Shown piece after piece: positions 42,922 to 52,063 of a DNA stretch of 64,000 nucleotides (position 1 is the first letter of the stretch; each line of letters begins with the position of its first letter). The DNA comes from Olleya namhaensis (lineage in GTDB: Bacteria > Bacteroidota > Bacteroidia > Flavobacteriales > Flavobacteriaceae), in NCBI RefSeq assembly GCF_900114005.1, contig NZ_FORM01000007.1, positions 1 through 64,000 of the forward strand, given 5' to 3'. A program made the translations under genes and the position numbers. A model generated the notes under the pieces. It did no database searches. It was not told where the DNA came from and was given only the letters and a program-made list of their open reading frames with translations.

Positions 42922-43869
42922 CTATTTTTTCAAACCTAATTCTCTTAAACGCTCGTCTAAAAACTGACCAGCAGTAATATCATCAAACTGTTTAGGGTTT
43001 TTGTCATCCACGCAGCTGTCTAAAACATCAAGTTTCATTTCGCTTATTGGGTGCATGAAAAAAGGAATTGAGTAACGTGATGTTCCCCAAAGTTCTTTAG
43101 GTGGATTAATTACTCTGTGTATAGTAGATTTTAATTTGTTGTTAGTATGTCTAGATAACATATCTCCAACATTAATCATTAATTCATCTGGTTCTGCAAT
43201 GGCATCAATCCACTCGCCAGCATTATTCTGTACTTGTAAACCACGACCTTGAGCACCCATTAACAATGTAATTAGGTTAATATCACCATGTGCTGCAGCA
43301 CGGACTGCATTGTCTGGTTCTTGCGTGATTGGTGGGTAATGAATTGGGCGTAAAATTGAATTCCCGTTATGGATATAATTATCAAAATATGTTTCTTCTA
43401 ATCCTAAATGTAAAGCTAATGCACGTAATACGTACTTAGCTGTTTCTTCCAATCTTTGGTAAGCTTCTTTTCCTACTTGATTAAATTTAGCAAGCTCATT
43501 TACGTTTACATTTTCAGGATATTCTTTAGCGCGTTCAGCATCATCTTCTACATATTGTCCAAAATGCCAAAATTCTTTTAAATCGCCTTCTTTTTTACCT
43601 TTTGCACTTTCTTTTCCAAAAGACACATAGCCACGTTGTCCACCAATACCTGGTATTTCGTATTTATGTTTTGTTTCTAATGGTAAAGAAAAAAAGTTTT
43701 TAATTTCTGTATATAAGTTATCTACTAAGGAATCGTCTAATAAGTGCCCTTTTAAAGCAACAAATCCTATCTCTTCGTAAGCTTTTCCAATTTGATCAAC
43801 AAATTGTTGTTTTCTAACAGGATCTCCAGATGTAAAATCCTTTAAATTAACGCTAGGTATGCTATTCAT
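42922..43869 (-). CDS. 2-oxoglutarate/Fe(II)-dependent dioxygenase, isopenicillin N synthase-like
   Basis: The 315-residue protein has the plant- and fungus-like 2OG oxygenase layout: an N-terminal non-haem dioxygenase domain (PSVNLKDFTSGDPVRKQQF, GFVALKGHLLDD, RGYVSFGKESAKG) and the catalytic core. The iron ligands are His and Asp in AAHGDINLITLL (about residues 192-194) and the distal His in TIHRVINPP (about 249). The co-substrate Arg-x-Ser is in RYSIPFF. The real substrate is not known; penicillin synthesis is not implied. It faces the E1 fusion gene divergently. Confidence 0.92.
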   Translation of the reverse strand: MNSIPSVNLKDFTSGDPVRKQQFVDQIGKAYEEIGFVALKGHLLDDSLVDNLYTEIKNFFSLPLETKHKYEIPGIGGQRGYVSFGKESAKGKKEGDLKEFWHFGQYVEDDAERAKEYPENVNVNELAKFNQVGKEAYQRLEETAKYVLRALALHLGLEETYFDNYIHNGNSILRPIHYPPITQEPDNAVRAAAHGDINLITLLMGAQGRGLQVQNNAGEWIDAIAEPDELMINVGDMLSRHTNNKLKSTIHRVINPPKELWGTSRYSIPFFMHPISEMKLDVLDSCVDDKNPKQFDDITAGQFLDERLRELGLKK

Positions 43870-43896
43870 CTTTATATTTTATAAGTGTAATATATA

Positions 43897-43904
43897 CAAA
43901 TGTA
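43897..43904 (-). promoter_or_regulatory. Candidate -7 box (TACATTTG) for the 2OG oxygenase gene
   Basis: The TAnnTTTG match lies 28 bp upstream of the ATG at 43869. A -33 TTG is not clear. Confidence 0.45.
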
Positions 43905-43973
43905 GCGAAAACATTGGAAAAATGGTGCTCATATTTTTTTTTAAAGCACTGATTTACTTCTGAGCAATTATTC

Positions 43974-43981
43974 TATATTTG
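43974..43981 (+). promoter_or_regulatory. Candidate -7 box (TATATTTG) for the E1 fusion gene
   Basis: It matches TAnnTTTG. Transcription would start near 43988, which rules out the in-frame TTG at 43979 as the translation start and favours the ATG at 44024. Confidence 0.5.
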
Positions 43982-44023
43982 ACAAACGCTTTTATGAAAA
44001 CATCAGCATTAGAAAAAACCAAC

Positions 44024-46000
44024 ATGACTTTTGACAAACAATCTTTAGATAATACTACGCTTTTAAATCTTTATAAGCGTATGCTAAAACCAAGATTAAT
44101 AGAAGAGAAAATGCTTATTTTACTTAGACAAGGTAAGGTTAGTAAATGGTTTTCTGGTATTGGTCAAGAAGCTATATCTGTTGGTGTAACAGCTGCAATG
44201 CATAAGGATGAGTATATTTTACCAATGCATAGAAATCTAGGCGTTTTTACAACAAGAGACATTCCATTGCATAGATTATTTTCGCAATGGCAAGGAAAAG
44301 CTAATGGTTTTACAAAAGGACGTGACAGAAGTTTTCACTTTGGAACGCAAGAGTTTAATATTGTGGGAATGATTAGTCATTTAGGACCTCAATTTGGGGT
44401 TGCAGATGGTATTGCTTTAGCTTCTAAATTAAAAAACAAAAATCAAGTAACCACTGTTTTTACAGGAGAAGGAGGAACTAGTGAAGGAGATATCCATGAA
44501 GCTTTAAATGTCGCTTCCGTTTGGCAATTGCCTGTTTTGTTTTGTATAGAAAACAATGGTTACGGTTTATCTACGCCAACTACAGAGCAATATAATTGTA
44601 AAGATTTAGCGGATCGCGCCATTGGTTACGGAATGGAAAGCCATATAATTGACGGAAATAATATTTTAGAAGTCTATACTAAACTTGTTGAGTTGGCAAC
44701 AAGTGTACGTGAAAATCCTAGGCCGATTTTAATCGAATTTAAAACCTTTAGAATGCGAGGGCATGAAGAGGCTAGTGGTACAAAATACGTGCCTCAGGAG
44801 TTGATGGACGAATGGGCAACTAAAGATCCAATCGAAAATTACCAAGAATTTTTACTAAAAGAAGGCGTTTTAACCACTGACTTAATTTCAGAATTAAAAG
44901 CAAAATATATTACTGAAATTAGTGATAATTTAGATATCGCTTACGCGGAAACTGAAATCGTTTCCACTGAAAGCAATGAGTTAAATGATGTATATCAAGA
45001 CTTTATATATCAAGAAGTTAAAGAAAATAACGAAACTTCAGAATTGCGTTTAATTGATTCGATTTCTGAAGGATTAAAACAATCAATGGAACGTCATGAC
45101 GATCTTGTTATAATGGGTCAAGATGTTGCCGAATATGGAGGTGTTTTTAAAATCACAGATGGTTTTGTAGCGCAGTTTGGAAAGGACAGAGTCCGTAATA
45201 CGCCAATATGCGAATCGGCAATTATTGAGACCGCAATGGGATTAAGTATTGCCGGAATAAAAAGTGTTGTAGAACTACAATTTGCAGATTTTGTAACCTC
45301 TGGATTTAATCCTGTGGTTAATTATTTAGCTAAATCACATTATAGATGGAACCAAAAAGCAGACATTGTTTTAAGAATGCCTTGTGGTGCAGGAGTAGCA
45401 GCAGGACCGTTTCATAGTCAAACTAATGAGGCTTGGTTTACAAAAACACCAGGTTTAAAAGTGGTTTATCCTGCATTTCCTTATGATGCTAAAGGATTGT
45501 TGGCAACAGCTATTAACGATCCTAATCCAGTATTGTTTTTCGAGCATAAAGCACTATATAGAAGTATTAGACAAGAAGTGCCTACAGATTATTTTACTAT
45601 TCCGTTTGGTAAAGCAGCTTTACTTCAAACTGGGAGTGATATTACTGTTATTGCTTATGGTGCTGCGGTACATTGGGCATTAAGTACTTTGGAGAAACAT
45701 CCAGATATTAACGCGGACGTTATAGATTTAAGATCTTTACAGCCTCTAGATACCGATGCTATTTATGCTTCCGTTAAAAAGACAGGGCGTGCTATTATAT
45801 TGCAAGAAGATTCACTTTTTGGAGGTATAGCTAGTGATATTTCCGCATTAATTATGGAACATTGCTTTGAGCATTTAGATGCGCCTGTAAAACGTGTAGC
45901 TAGTTTAGATACGCCAATACCGTTTATCAATCAATTAGAAGATCAATACCTTTCTAGAGATAAATTTGAAGGAGAATTACTTAAATTAATGGACTATTAG
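44024..46000 (+). CDS. Fused alpha/beta E1 subunit of a 2-oxoacid dehydrogenase complex
   Basis: The protein joins E1-alpha (residues ~1-325) and E1-beta (~340-658) in one chain, as is usual for the branched-chain/2-oxoisovalerate-type enzyme of Bacteroidota. The alpha part has LRQGKVSKWFSGIGQEAISVG, the thiamine-diphosphate/Mg site GEGGTSEGDIHEALNVASV and IENNGYGLSTP. The beta part has IMGQDVAEYGGVFKITDGF, TPICESAIIETAMG, ELQFADFV and the C-terminal DLRSLQPLDTDAI. It decarboxylates a 2-oxoacid and passes the acyl group to an E2 lipoyl protein, not encoded here. In-frame starts also exist at 43979 (TTG) and 43994 (ATG); 44024 fits the promoter and family start best. Confidence 0.93.
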   Translation: MTFDKQSLDNTTLLNLYKRMLKPRLIEEKMLILLRQGKVSKWFSGIGQEAISVGVTAAMHKDEYILPMHRNLGVFTTRDIPLHRLFSQWQGKANGFTKGRDRSFHFGTQEFNIVGMISHLGPQFGVADGIALASKLKNKNQVTTVFTGEGGTSEGDIHEALNVASVWQLPVLFCIENNGYGLSTPTTEQYNCKDLADRAIGYGMESHIIDGNNILEVYTKLVELATSVRENPRPILIEFKTFRMRGHEEASGTKYVPQELMDEWATKDPIENYQEFLLKEGVLTTDLISELKAKYITEISDNLDIAYAETEIVSTESNELNDVYQDFIYQEVKENNETSELRLIDSISEGLKQSMERHDDLVIMGQDVAEYGGVFKITDGFVAQFGKDRVRNTPICESAIIETAMGLSIAGIKSVVELQFADFVTSGFNPVVNYLAKSHYRWNQKADIVLRMPCGAGVAAGPFHSQTNEAWFTKTPGLKVVYPAFPYDAKGLLATAINDPNPVLFFEHKALYRSIRQEVPTDYFTIPFGKAALLQTGSDITVIAYGAAVHWALSTLEKHPDINADVIDLRSLQPLDTDAIYASVKKTGRAIILQEDSLFGGIASDISALIMEHCFEHLDAPVKRVASLDTPIPFINQLEDQYLSRDKFEGELLKLMDY

Positions 46001-46058
46001 CATAGTTTTAGCATTTAGGTACGATTTTTGGTTTATTTTGGTCAAATAAATAAACATC

Positions 46059-46883
46059 ATGAAATTTTACATTTCTTTTTTTATACTTTTTACGTTTTCT
46101 GTAACTACTTATGGCCAAATAGACGGAGAGGGTGTTGGCTTGGTTATTCCTGCAGTAGAGAGTGAGGACCCAAAAGATGACCCAGAATTAATTATAGAAC
46201 CTGCTCCTGAGACAGAAGAAGCACAGCCCAAAGATAATAGCAATACGGAAGTTAATGTGCCTAAAAAGGTGGTTGCTGCTGAAAAACCTAAAAAAGCATT
46301 TTCTATTTATGAAGAAGATAATAACTTCAGAAATCCTGCTGAGCTTTATACAAAACAATTAGACAGACAAATCGAAAGTGTTAGAGAGAGCGAGCAATTA
46401 CTACCTGAGGATACCAACCAAATTTTAGGTGAATTTAAAACAACTGCTAAAAAACTTAATATACAGTATCGTGATTTTGGTGCTGCTGATGGTGATTTAA
46501 TACGTGTTATAATAAATGGTGATGTTGTTGTGCTTCAAGAAGTGTTAACACATGGTTTTAAAGGGTTTAATATAGATTTTAATGAAGGTGTATTCAAAAT
46601 AGAATTCCAAGCATTAAATCAAGGTCTTTATGGACCAAATACGGCAGAGCTTAGGATTTTTGATGAAAATAATATTATTATTATGTCAAATCAATGGAAT
46701 TTAAGAACAGGACGTAAAGCAATTCTTGTTTTAGCTAAAACCGAAGAAAGCAAATTAAAACTTTTAGAACAAGGTTTTAAAGATGACGAAATCACTAATC
46801 CAATAGAAGAGCCTGTTAAAACAGATACAAAAACAAAGGAAGACACTACTAAAGCATCTTCCGATACTAAAAAAGAAGAGTAA
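46059..46883 (+). CDS. Exported protein, unknown
   Basis: The 274-residue product has a signal peptide (KFYISFFILFTFSVTTYGQ) and then an acidic, Pro-rich linker to about residue 85. A folded part (about 120-235) contains DGDLIRVIINGDVVVLQEV, a beta-rich domain, and NQGLYGPNTAELRIFD. The tail is Lys/Glu/Thr-rich and disordered. I do not recognise a family. The stop lies one base from the stop of the opposing tolC-like gene. Confidence 0.8.
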   Translation: MKFYISFFILFTFSVTTYGQIDGEGVGLVIPAVESEDPKDDPELIIEPAPETEEAQPKDNSNTEVNVPKKVVAAEKPKKAFSIYEEDNNFRNPAELYTKQLDRQIESVRESEQLLPEDTNQILGEFKTTAKKLNIQYRDFGAADGDLIRVIINGDVVVLQEVLTHGFKGFNIDFNEGVFKIEFQALNQGLYGPNTAELRIFDENNIIIMSNQWNLRTGRKAILVLAKTEESKLKLLEQGFKDDEITNPIEEPVKTDTKTKEDTTKASSDTKKEE

Positions 46884-46884
46884 T

Positions 46885-48267
46885 CTAATTTGGGACTAAC
46901 CCTAAATTATTAAACAGCTTGGCTTTGGTTGTAAAAAATTTATTTTTCAACTGTATTGCTTTTACTTGCGCTTCTATCAGCTTATTTTCTCTACTATTAA
47001 TTAAAAACACTGAGCTTTCTCCAAAACTAAATTTGCGTTCTTCAGCATTTAATAAGGTATTATAGTCCGTTACAATAGTCTCAATTAATACATTTTGTGT
47101 TTGATAAGATTCTAACTCTTTAGTTACTGCCTCAATCTTATTTTTTAATTGCAATTGGGTATTTGATAGATCAAACTTAGCTTCTTGTATTTTCAATTTA
47201 GATAGCTTTAAATCACCTCTTTCTTTTCTTAAAAACAAAGGAAACGCCACTTTTATAGTTGCTTTATAGTTTGCAGCATTAAAGGTATTAGCTTGATCTG
47301 GTGTTTCACTTAAAAAATTATACTGCGCATTAATCATGGGTAACAGTTTGTTCCCTTTTAATTGTCTATCCACATCTAAACCATCAATTTTACTACCTAA
47401 GGCCAATAGTTTTGGATGGCTTTCGATATTAAAATTATTCAACTGATTTAAAGATAATACGTTATCAATCTCCTCTTCAATAATAGTAATAGGCGTTACC
47501 GCAGCATTAATATCCACCGGCGTATCATTTATCCAAATAAAGTTTGACGCTTCTAGTCTTGCTTTTAACAATTTAACCTTTGCTTGCTCTAATTCTAAAG
47601 CTCTTGTTTTTACAATAATTCCGGCTTCTAGACTATCTATTCCTGCTTTATCACCTGCTAAAACACTTGATCGCACACCTTTAAATCTAATATCTGCATT
47701 CTGTAAAAAGCGTTCGTAAATTTTAGTTTCGTTATACGCTTGCAACCAATCAAAATAAGCTAGAGATGCATCGTAAATTACTGTGTTTACTAATAAATTA
47801 CGTTCTGCTTCTGTCTGTGTTTTAAAAAACTTAGCTTTTTTAACATCAGCCATACGCTTGTTTATCCACATACCTTGACCTAAAGAAAACCCTATACCTG
47901 CACTAAATAAACCATCATCTGGCACGGTGTTTTCTGGGTTAAGATAGTAACCTGAATTTTCTTCAAAATTAGCTTTTAACTCAATTCCGTACCAAGTTGG
48001 AACTTTAAACGTAGCGTTTAGACGTTCGTAATACTCGGTACTTTTAAAATCTTTTTCATTAAAATCCACTTGAAACTTTGGATCAAAGCCACCACGCGCT
48101 TTCATTAAAGCGGCTTGGCCTACTTCCAAGCGTAAATCTGCTTGTTTTGCAACAGGATGATACTGTTTAACGTAACCTAGATATTCTGTGAAACTTAAGC
48201 CTTCAATAGACTGTGCGTTAATTAAAAAAGGAATGACTAGTACTATGTATTTAAATATGTTTTTCAT
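46885..48267 (-). CDS. TolC family outer membrane efflux protein
   Basis: The 460-residue protein has a signal peptide (KYIVLVIPFLINAQ) and the long heptad-rich helices of TolC-type channels (KQADLRLEVGQAALMKARGGFDPKFQVDF, then a second repeat ending KLIEAQVKAIQLKNKFFTTKAKLFNNLGL). It forms the outer-membrane exit duct for the HlyD adaptor and ABC protein encoded just upstream, with a 2-bp gap. It is the last gene of the tetR-led operon. Confidence 0.92.
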   Translation of the reverse strand: MKNIFKYIVLVIPFLINAQSIEGLSFTEYLGYVKQYHPVAKQADLRLEVGQAALMKARGGFDPKFQVDFNEKDFKSTEYYERLNATFKVPTWYGIELKANFEENSGYYLNPENTVPDDGLFSAGIGFSLGQGMWINKRMADVKKAKFFKTQTEAERNLLVNTVIYDASLAYFDWLQAYNETKIYERFLQNADIRFKGVRSSVLAGDKAGIDSLEAGIIVKTRALELEQAKVKLLKARLEASNFIWINDTPVDINAAVTPITIIEEEIDNVLSLNQLNNFNIESHPKLLALGSKIDGLDVDRQLKGNKLLPMINAQYNFLSETPDQANTFNAANYKATIKVAFPLFLRKERGDLKLSKLKIQEAKFDLSNTQLQLKNKIEAVTKELESYQTQNVLIETIVTDYNTLLNAEERKFSFGESSVFLINSRENKLIEAQVKAIQLKNKFFTTKAKLFNNLGLVPN

Positions 48268-48269
48268 CT

Positions 48270-49625
48270 TTACTTTTTATCTGCTTTGCCTGTTTTTGCT
48301 CCGTTTGGCTGATAATAATTAGGAGGGAAGCCATTTAACTGTCTCCATAACTCAAACCAAATTGGTACATCTTCTAATAACCCAATAGCTCTTGCTCCAG
48401 AACCTACGCGTACTGCTTCTGGCCATTTATGTTCTCCTTCAATTGGCGCTAAAAGGATTCTAAATTTCCCGTTAGGACTAATAAAACGTTCTATTGCCAC
48501 TACTTTTGCACCGTAAGTACCATAAGATACATTAGGCCAACCGCTAAATATAATAGCTGGCCACCCGTCAAACTGTACTCTAAATTGCTCATTTAAATGG
48601 ACTAGAGGTAAATCTATTGGATTTATAAAAGTTTCGATAGCGATATCAAACTTAGATGGTGTGATTCCAACTAATTGCTCACCTTCCTTAAACGTTTCTC
48701 CAATACCAGCTTTTATAGCTTTATTTATATAGCCATCTTGCGGTGCTTTGATATAGTACATATCATTTCGCATAGAATAATTAGTGTACGCATTTTCTAA
48801 TTTGGTGACTTGTGCTTCCGCATCAAATCCACTAGATTCCGCAGTAAATTTATCACTCTGTGCTTTAGCTATTTTATCAGAATACTCTGCACTGATGCGG
48901 TTTAATTCTACTCTTGCATTAATAACTTCATTCTGAGCAGCTAAATACTTATTCTCTTGTGAAATCAGTTTAGCCTGAGTTTCTTGCAGTTTTAAGCGCT
49001 TTTCCTCGACATCTGTGACAGCTTTTAATCCTTCAGACTGTAATTGCTCTGTACGCGAAAATTGTTTTTCAGCAATATTTAAGTTGGTTTTTGAAGCTTG
49101 AAAATCGATGCTATCACTTTTAACCTTTAATTTAGATTGTAATAGTTTGTTTTCGGCTTGTTGTAGTTTTAACTGTCTTTCGTTAGCTAAAGCTGAAATA
49201 CGATTATTTAACGCTTTAACTTTACCAGTATAAGAGACTACAGAAGCACTTTTAGCTTTAATCTGCTGTCCTGTTCTTTCGACTAAATTAGGATCAAAAT
49301 ATTCATTTTTTATTTCAGAAATAAATAAAATAGTATCTCCTTTTTTTACAAAATCACCTTCTCTGACGTGCCATTTTTCAATACGACCAGGTATAGGCGA
49401 TTGTATGGTTTGCGGTCTTTGATCTGGTGTTAGTGTTGTTACCAAACCTGAAGCAGTGATGCTTTGTGTCCAAGGTAAAAACAATATTATAATACCAATA
49501 ATGGCAAATATTATTAATAAGCGATTAAAATGCTTATAATGTCTTTTGTTAAATGCTTTTTGCACAGAACTAAAACGACTGATATCAACGCTTTTGTTGA
49601 CGTTATTTGTTGAAATATTTAACAT
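48270..49625 (-). CDS. HlyD family membrane fusion protein
   Basis: The 451-residue adaptor has one N-terminal membrane helix (about residues 37-55, LLIIFAIIGIIILFLPW), the lipoyl/barrel halves (TIQSPIPGRIEKWHVREGDFVKKGDTILFIS, and YYIKAPQDGYINKAIKAGIGETFKEG) and between them a long coiled coil (about 120-290). It would bridge the inner-membrane ABC protein and TolC across the periplasm. Gaps to both neighbours are 1-2 bp. Confidence 0.93.
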   Translation of the reverse strand: MLNISTNNVNKSVDISRFSSVQKAFNKRHYKHFNRLLIIFAIIGIIILFLPWTQSITASGLVTTLTPDQRPQTIQSPIPGRIEKWHVREGDFVKKGDTILFISEIKNEYFDPNLVERTGQQIKAKSASVVSYTGKVKALNNRISALANERQLKLQQAENKLLQSKLKVKSDSIDFQASKTNLNIAEKQFSRTEQLQSEGLKAVTDVEEKRLKLQETQAKLISQENKYLAAQNEVINARVELNRISAEYSDKIAKAQSDKFTAESSGFDAEAQVTKLENAYTNYSMRNDMYYIKAPQDGYINKAIKAGIGETFKEGEQLVGITPSKFDIAIETFINPIDLPLVHLNEQFRVQFDGWPAIIFSGWPNVSYGTYGAKVVAIERFISPNGKFRILLAPIEGEHKWPEAVRVGSGARAIGLLEDVPIWFELWRQLNGFPPNYYQPNGAKTGKADKK

Positions 49626-49626
49626 A

Positions 49627-51294
49627 CTATTTAGTGTTAATTATTTGACCTTTATCTAAAATAATCACTTGGTTAAGTGTTTGTTTCCAGATATTATTCT
49701 GGCTAACAACAACTAAAGTCCAAGGATGCTGTGGTTGACTTAAAAAGTCTACTATTTGCAGTGCTTCTTTAGCTTCAAATTGATCTAATGGTTCTTTAAG
49801 CATTAGCAAGCGTGGTTGTTTTACAATACTTCTTGCTAACATTATTTTTTTAGAAATTGTAAACGACACCCCTTTTCCTTCTGGATATAACATCGTACTC
49901 ATGCCATCTGGTAATTGTCTTACAAAATTCTTTAGGCCCACATTTTGAATAGCCCAATCCAATTGCTTCGCAGTAATAGAAGTGTCTCCAAAGGTTATGT
50001 TTTGAAGTAACGTCCCTTCAAACGGTGTTTCTTCTACTAAAATCTGTCCAATATTAGAACGGTAACTATTGATGTTAATACTAGTTAATGATTTATCGCA
50101 AACGTAGATACTTCCATTTGTAGGTGCAATAACGCCAGCAATTAATTTTAGCAAACTAGATTTACCAGAACCACTGTCACCTTGAATTAAAATCCTATCC
50201 TTAGCATTAATTTTTAAGGAAATATCCTTTAAAATAGGAGTACTTCGGTCTGGCACACTGTATGAAATATTATCAAGTTCTATATCAAAATCAGTATGAG
50301 TGACATCTAATATCTCGCCATCTTGAGACTCTAAATCTTTATCTACAATTTTTCCTAATTTTTCAATTGAAGTCAAAACATCATAAAATGTTTCTAAACC
50401 TAAAATTAGTTTTTCAACAGAATTAATGACTAATAATATTATAATCTCTGCAGCGACAAACTGCCCAATATTCATTTGCTGATTAAGCACTAAAGCACCA
50501 CCAATAATCAAAAGACCGGCTGTTACTAAGACTTTAAAACCAATAAGCTGAATAAACTGAGTTACTAATATCTTAAAATGGCTCTCTCTTGCTTCTAAGT
50601 AATTAGTAACCAATTTGTCGTTTTTATTAAGGGCTAAACTCGTTTTTCCAGACAATTTAAAACTAACTATAGAGCGTGCAATTTCTTGCAGCCAGTGTGC
50701 CACTTTATACTTGTGGTTAGACTCATCAATACTTGTTCGTAATCCTTTTTCTGCTGTAAACTTAAATACAACGTATATTAAGATTAATAATAAAGCACCA
50801 TATATAATAAAAAAGGGATGGTAAAAAGATAAAAGAATCAATCCAAATACAATTTGTAAAATAGCTGCAGGAAAATCGATTAAAACTTTGGCGATTCCTT
50901 TTTGCACATTAATAGTATCAAAAAAGCGATTGGCTAATTCTGGTGGATAATAACCACTTAAACCACTCATTTTCATTTTAGGAAAACGATAAGCAAATTC
51001 AAAAGAAGCTCTCGTAAATATTTTTTGCTGAATATTTTCAATAATTCTGATTTGCATCAATTGCAAAATTCCAACAAAAACAACACCTAAGGTCACTAAA
51101 ACTACCAATACAATCCAAGATGTGCTAATCTGTGCAGCTTGTAGTAAATTGATAATAGCTTGAATCCCTAGGGGTAAGGATAGGTTAACTAAACCAGCAA
51201 AAATGGCGTAGAAAAACACTTGTCTAACATCTTTTCTGTCTAATTTTAATAAACCAATAAAACGTTGCCAAGCGGTTAGGATTTTTTTACTCAT
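49627..51294 (-). CDS. ABC transporter, fused membrane and degenerate ATPase domains
   Basis: The 555-residue half-transporter has an exporter-type membrane domain (about residues 1-320, six helices) and a C-terminal nucleotide-binding domain. Walker A is intact (QGDSGSGKSSLLKLI, about 370). The signature LSGGQ is replaced by VSFTIS, the Walker B acidic pair by LKEP (Lys in the Asp place), and the switch His by Gln in VVSQNN. A C39 peptidase domain is absent. With HlyD and TolC it forms a type I-like tripartite exporter of unknown substrate. Its start overlaps the tetR stop by 8 bp. Motif losses may be family-wide rather than strain-specific. Confidence 0.88.
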   Translation of the reverse strand: MSKKILTAWQRFIGLLKLDRKDVRQVFFYAIFAGLVNLSLPLGIQAIINLLQAAQISTSWIVLVVLVTLGVVFVGILQLMQIRIIENIQQKIFTRASFEFAYRFPKMKMSGLSGYYPPELANRFFDTINVQKGIAKVLIDFPAAILQIVFGLILLSFYHPFFIIYGALLLILIYVVFKFTAEKGLRTSIDESNHKYKVAHWLQEIARSIVSFKLSGKTSLALNKNDKLVTNYLEARESHFKILVTQFIQLIGFKVLVTAGLLIIGGALVLNQQMNIGQFVAAEIIILLVINSVEKLILGLETFYDVLTSIEKLGKIVDKDLESQDGEILDVTHTDFDIELDNISYSVPDRSTPILKDISLKINAKDRILIQGDSGSGKSSLLKLIAGVIAPTNGSIYVCDKSLTSININSYRSNIGQILVEETPFEGTLLQNITFGDTSITAKQLDWAIQNVGLKNFVRQLPDGMSTMLYPEGKGVSFTISKKIMLARSIVKQPRLLMLKEPLDQFEAKEALQIVDFLSQPQHPWTLVVVSQNNIWKQTLNQVIILDKGQIINTK

Positions 51295-51973
51295 TTGTAG
51301 TAATGTTAAGGGTTTTGAATACTAAATCTTTAAAATAATTTGTAGGTGAATCAGAAGCTTTTAAGTCTGATATGGTTGTAAAGTGATCTTTTAAAAAGTG
51401 TTGATGTAAAGCACCATCTATAACCGTACTTGCTAAACTAAATGCGTAAGGATAGTTGCTGTCTATTGCTAAAATCATGTCATGAAGTCTAGTTACTAAA
51501 CGTTTGTATACTAAAAAGTAACCCTCTTTGTTTTCGTTATCAACCTCTTTAGTTAAGTAAGATTTTGAGTATTCATTTATAACTATGCGCTTTAAAATAA
51601 CCTCGTTAATATGTGAAAAGTTAGAATCTACTGTTGTAGTTCTTGTCAGTATATTTATGGCTTTATCAATTTTTGCAGTTGTGTCATCAATACTATTTGT
51701 TGTAAATACCAATTGATATTCTAACCAAGTCCAATACCAAGACGCTAAATAGATTAGTAATTTATGTTTACTCTCAAAATAGCGATAAATACTACTTTCA
51801 TTAGAGCCAATTTTAGCACCTAATTTTTTAAAAGTATAAGCATCAAAACCAATTTCGTCAATTAGTAAGATACTGTTTTCCACGATACGTTTACCCAAAG
51901 CAGAAGATTCCGGATCTTTAAGGTAAATTTTCTCGTTAATATTAATCTTTAGATTTGAAAGTAAAGTATGCAT
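51287..51973 (-). CDS. TetR/AcrR family transcriptional regulator
   Basis: The 228-residue protein carries the TetR helix-turn-helix at residues ~28-70 (ILLIDEIGFDAYTFKKLGAKIGSNESSIYRYFESKHKLL, with SIYRYF in the recognition helix region) and a longer ligand-binding part without recognisable family. It is first in the operon with the ABC, HlyD and TolC genes and overlaps the ABC gene by 8 bp. A perfect palindrome lies in its promoter, so it probably represses itself and the exporter. The inducing ligand is unknown. Confidence 0.9.
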   Translation of the reverse strand: MHTLLSNLKININEKIYLKDPESSALGKRIVENSILLIDEIGFDAYTFKKLGAKIGSNESSIYRYFESKHKLLIYLASWYWTWLEYQLVFTTNSIDDTTAKIDKAINILTRTTTVDSNFSHINEVILKRIVINEYSKSYLTKEVDNENKEGYFLVYKRLVTRLHDMILAIDSNYPYAFSLASTVIDGALHQHFLKDHFTTISDLKASDSPTNYFKDLVFKTLNITTNE

Positions 51974-51990
51974 AATATTTAATTTGATTG

Positions 51991-52012
51991 CAAATATAAT
52001 AGTAATACTATT
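51991..52012 (-). promoter_or_regulatory. -7 box and palindromic operator of the tetR-export operon
   Basis: TATATTTG (51991-51998, minus strand) matches TAnnTTTG, 18 bp upstream of the ATG at 51973. Abutting it upstream is AATAGTA-A-TACTATT (51998-52012), a perfect 7-1-7 palindrome placed between the expected -33 and -7 positions, as expected for an autorepressor site. Confidence 0.65.
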
Positions 52013-52063
52013 AATATTGAAATCGAATTAACTAAAAATTAACTTTCAATAAAATTTAAGAGG

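Noticed and set aside
43979-44023. TTG start of the E1 fusion gene
   Set aside because: It lies within a TATATTTG promoter box, and the ATG at 44024 gives the usual family N-terminus.
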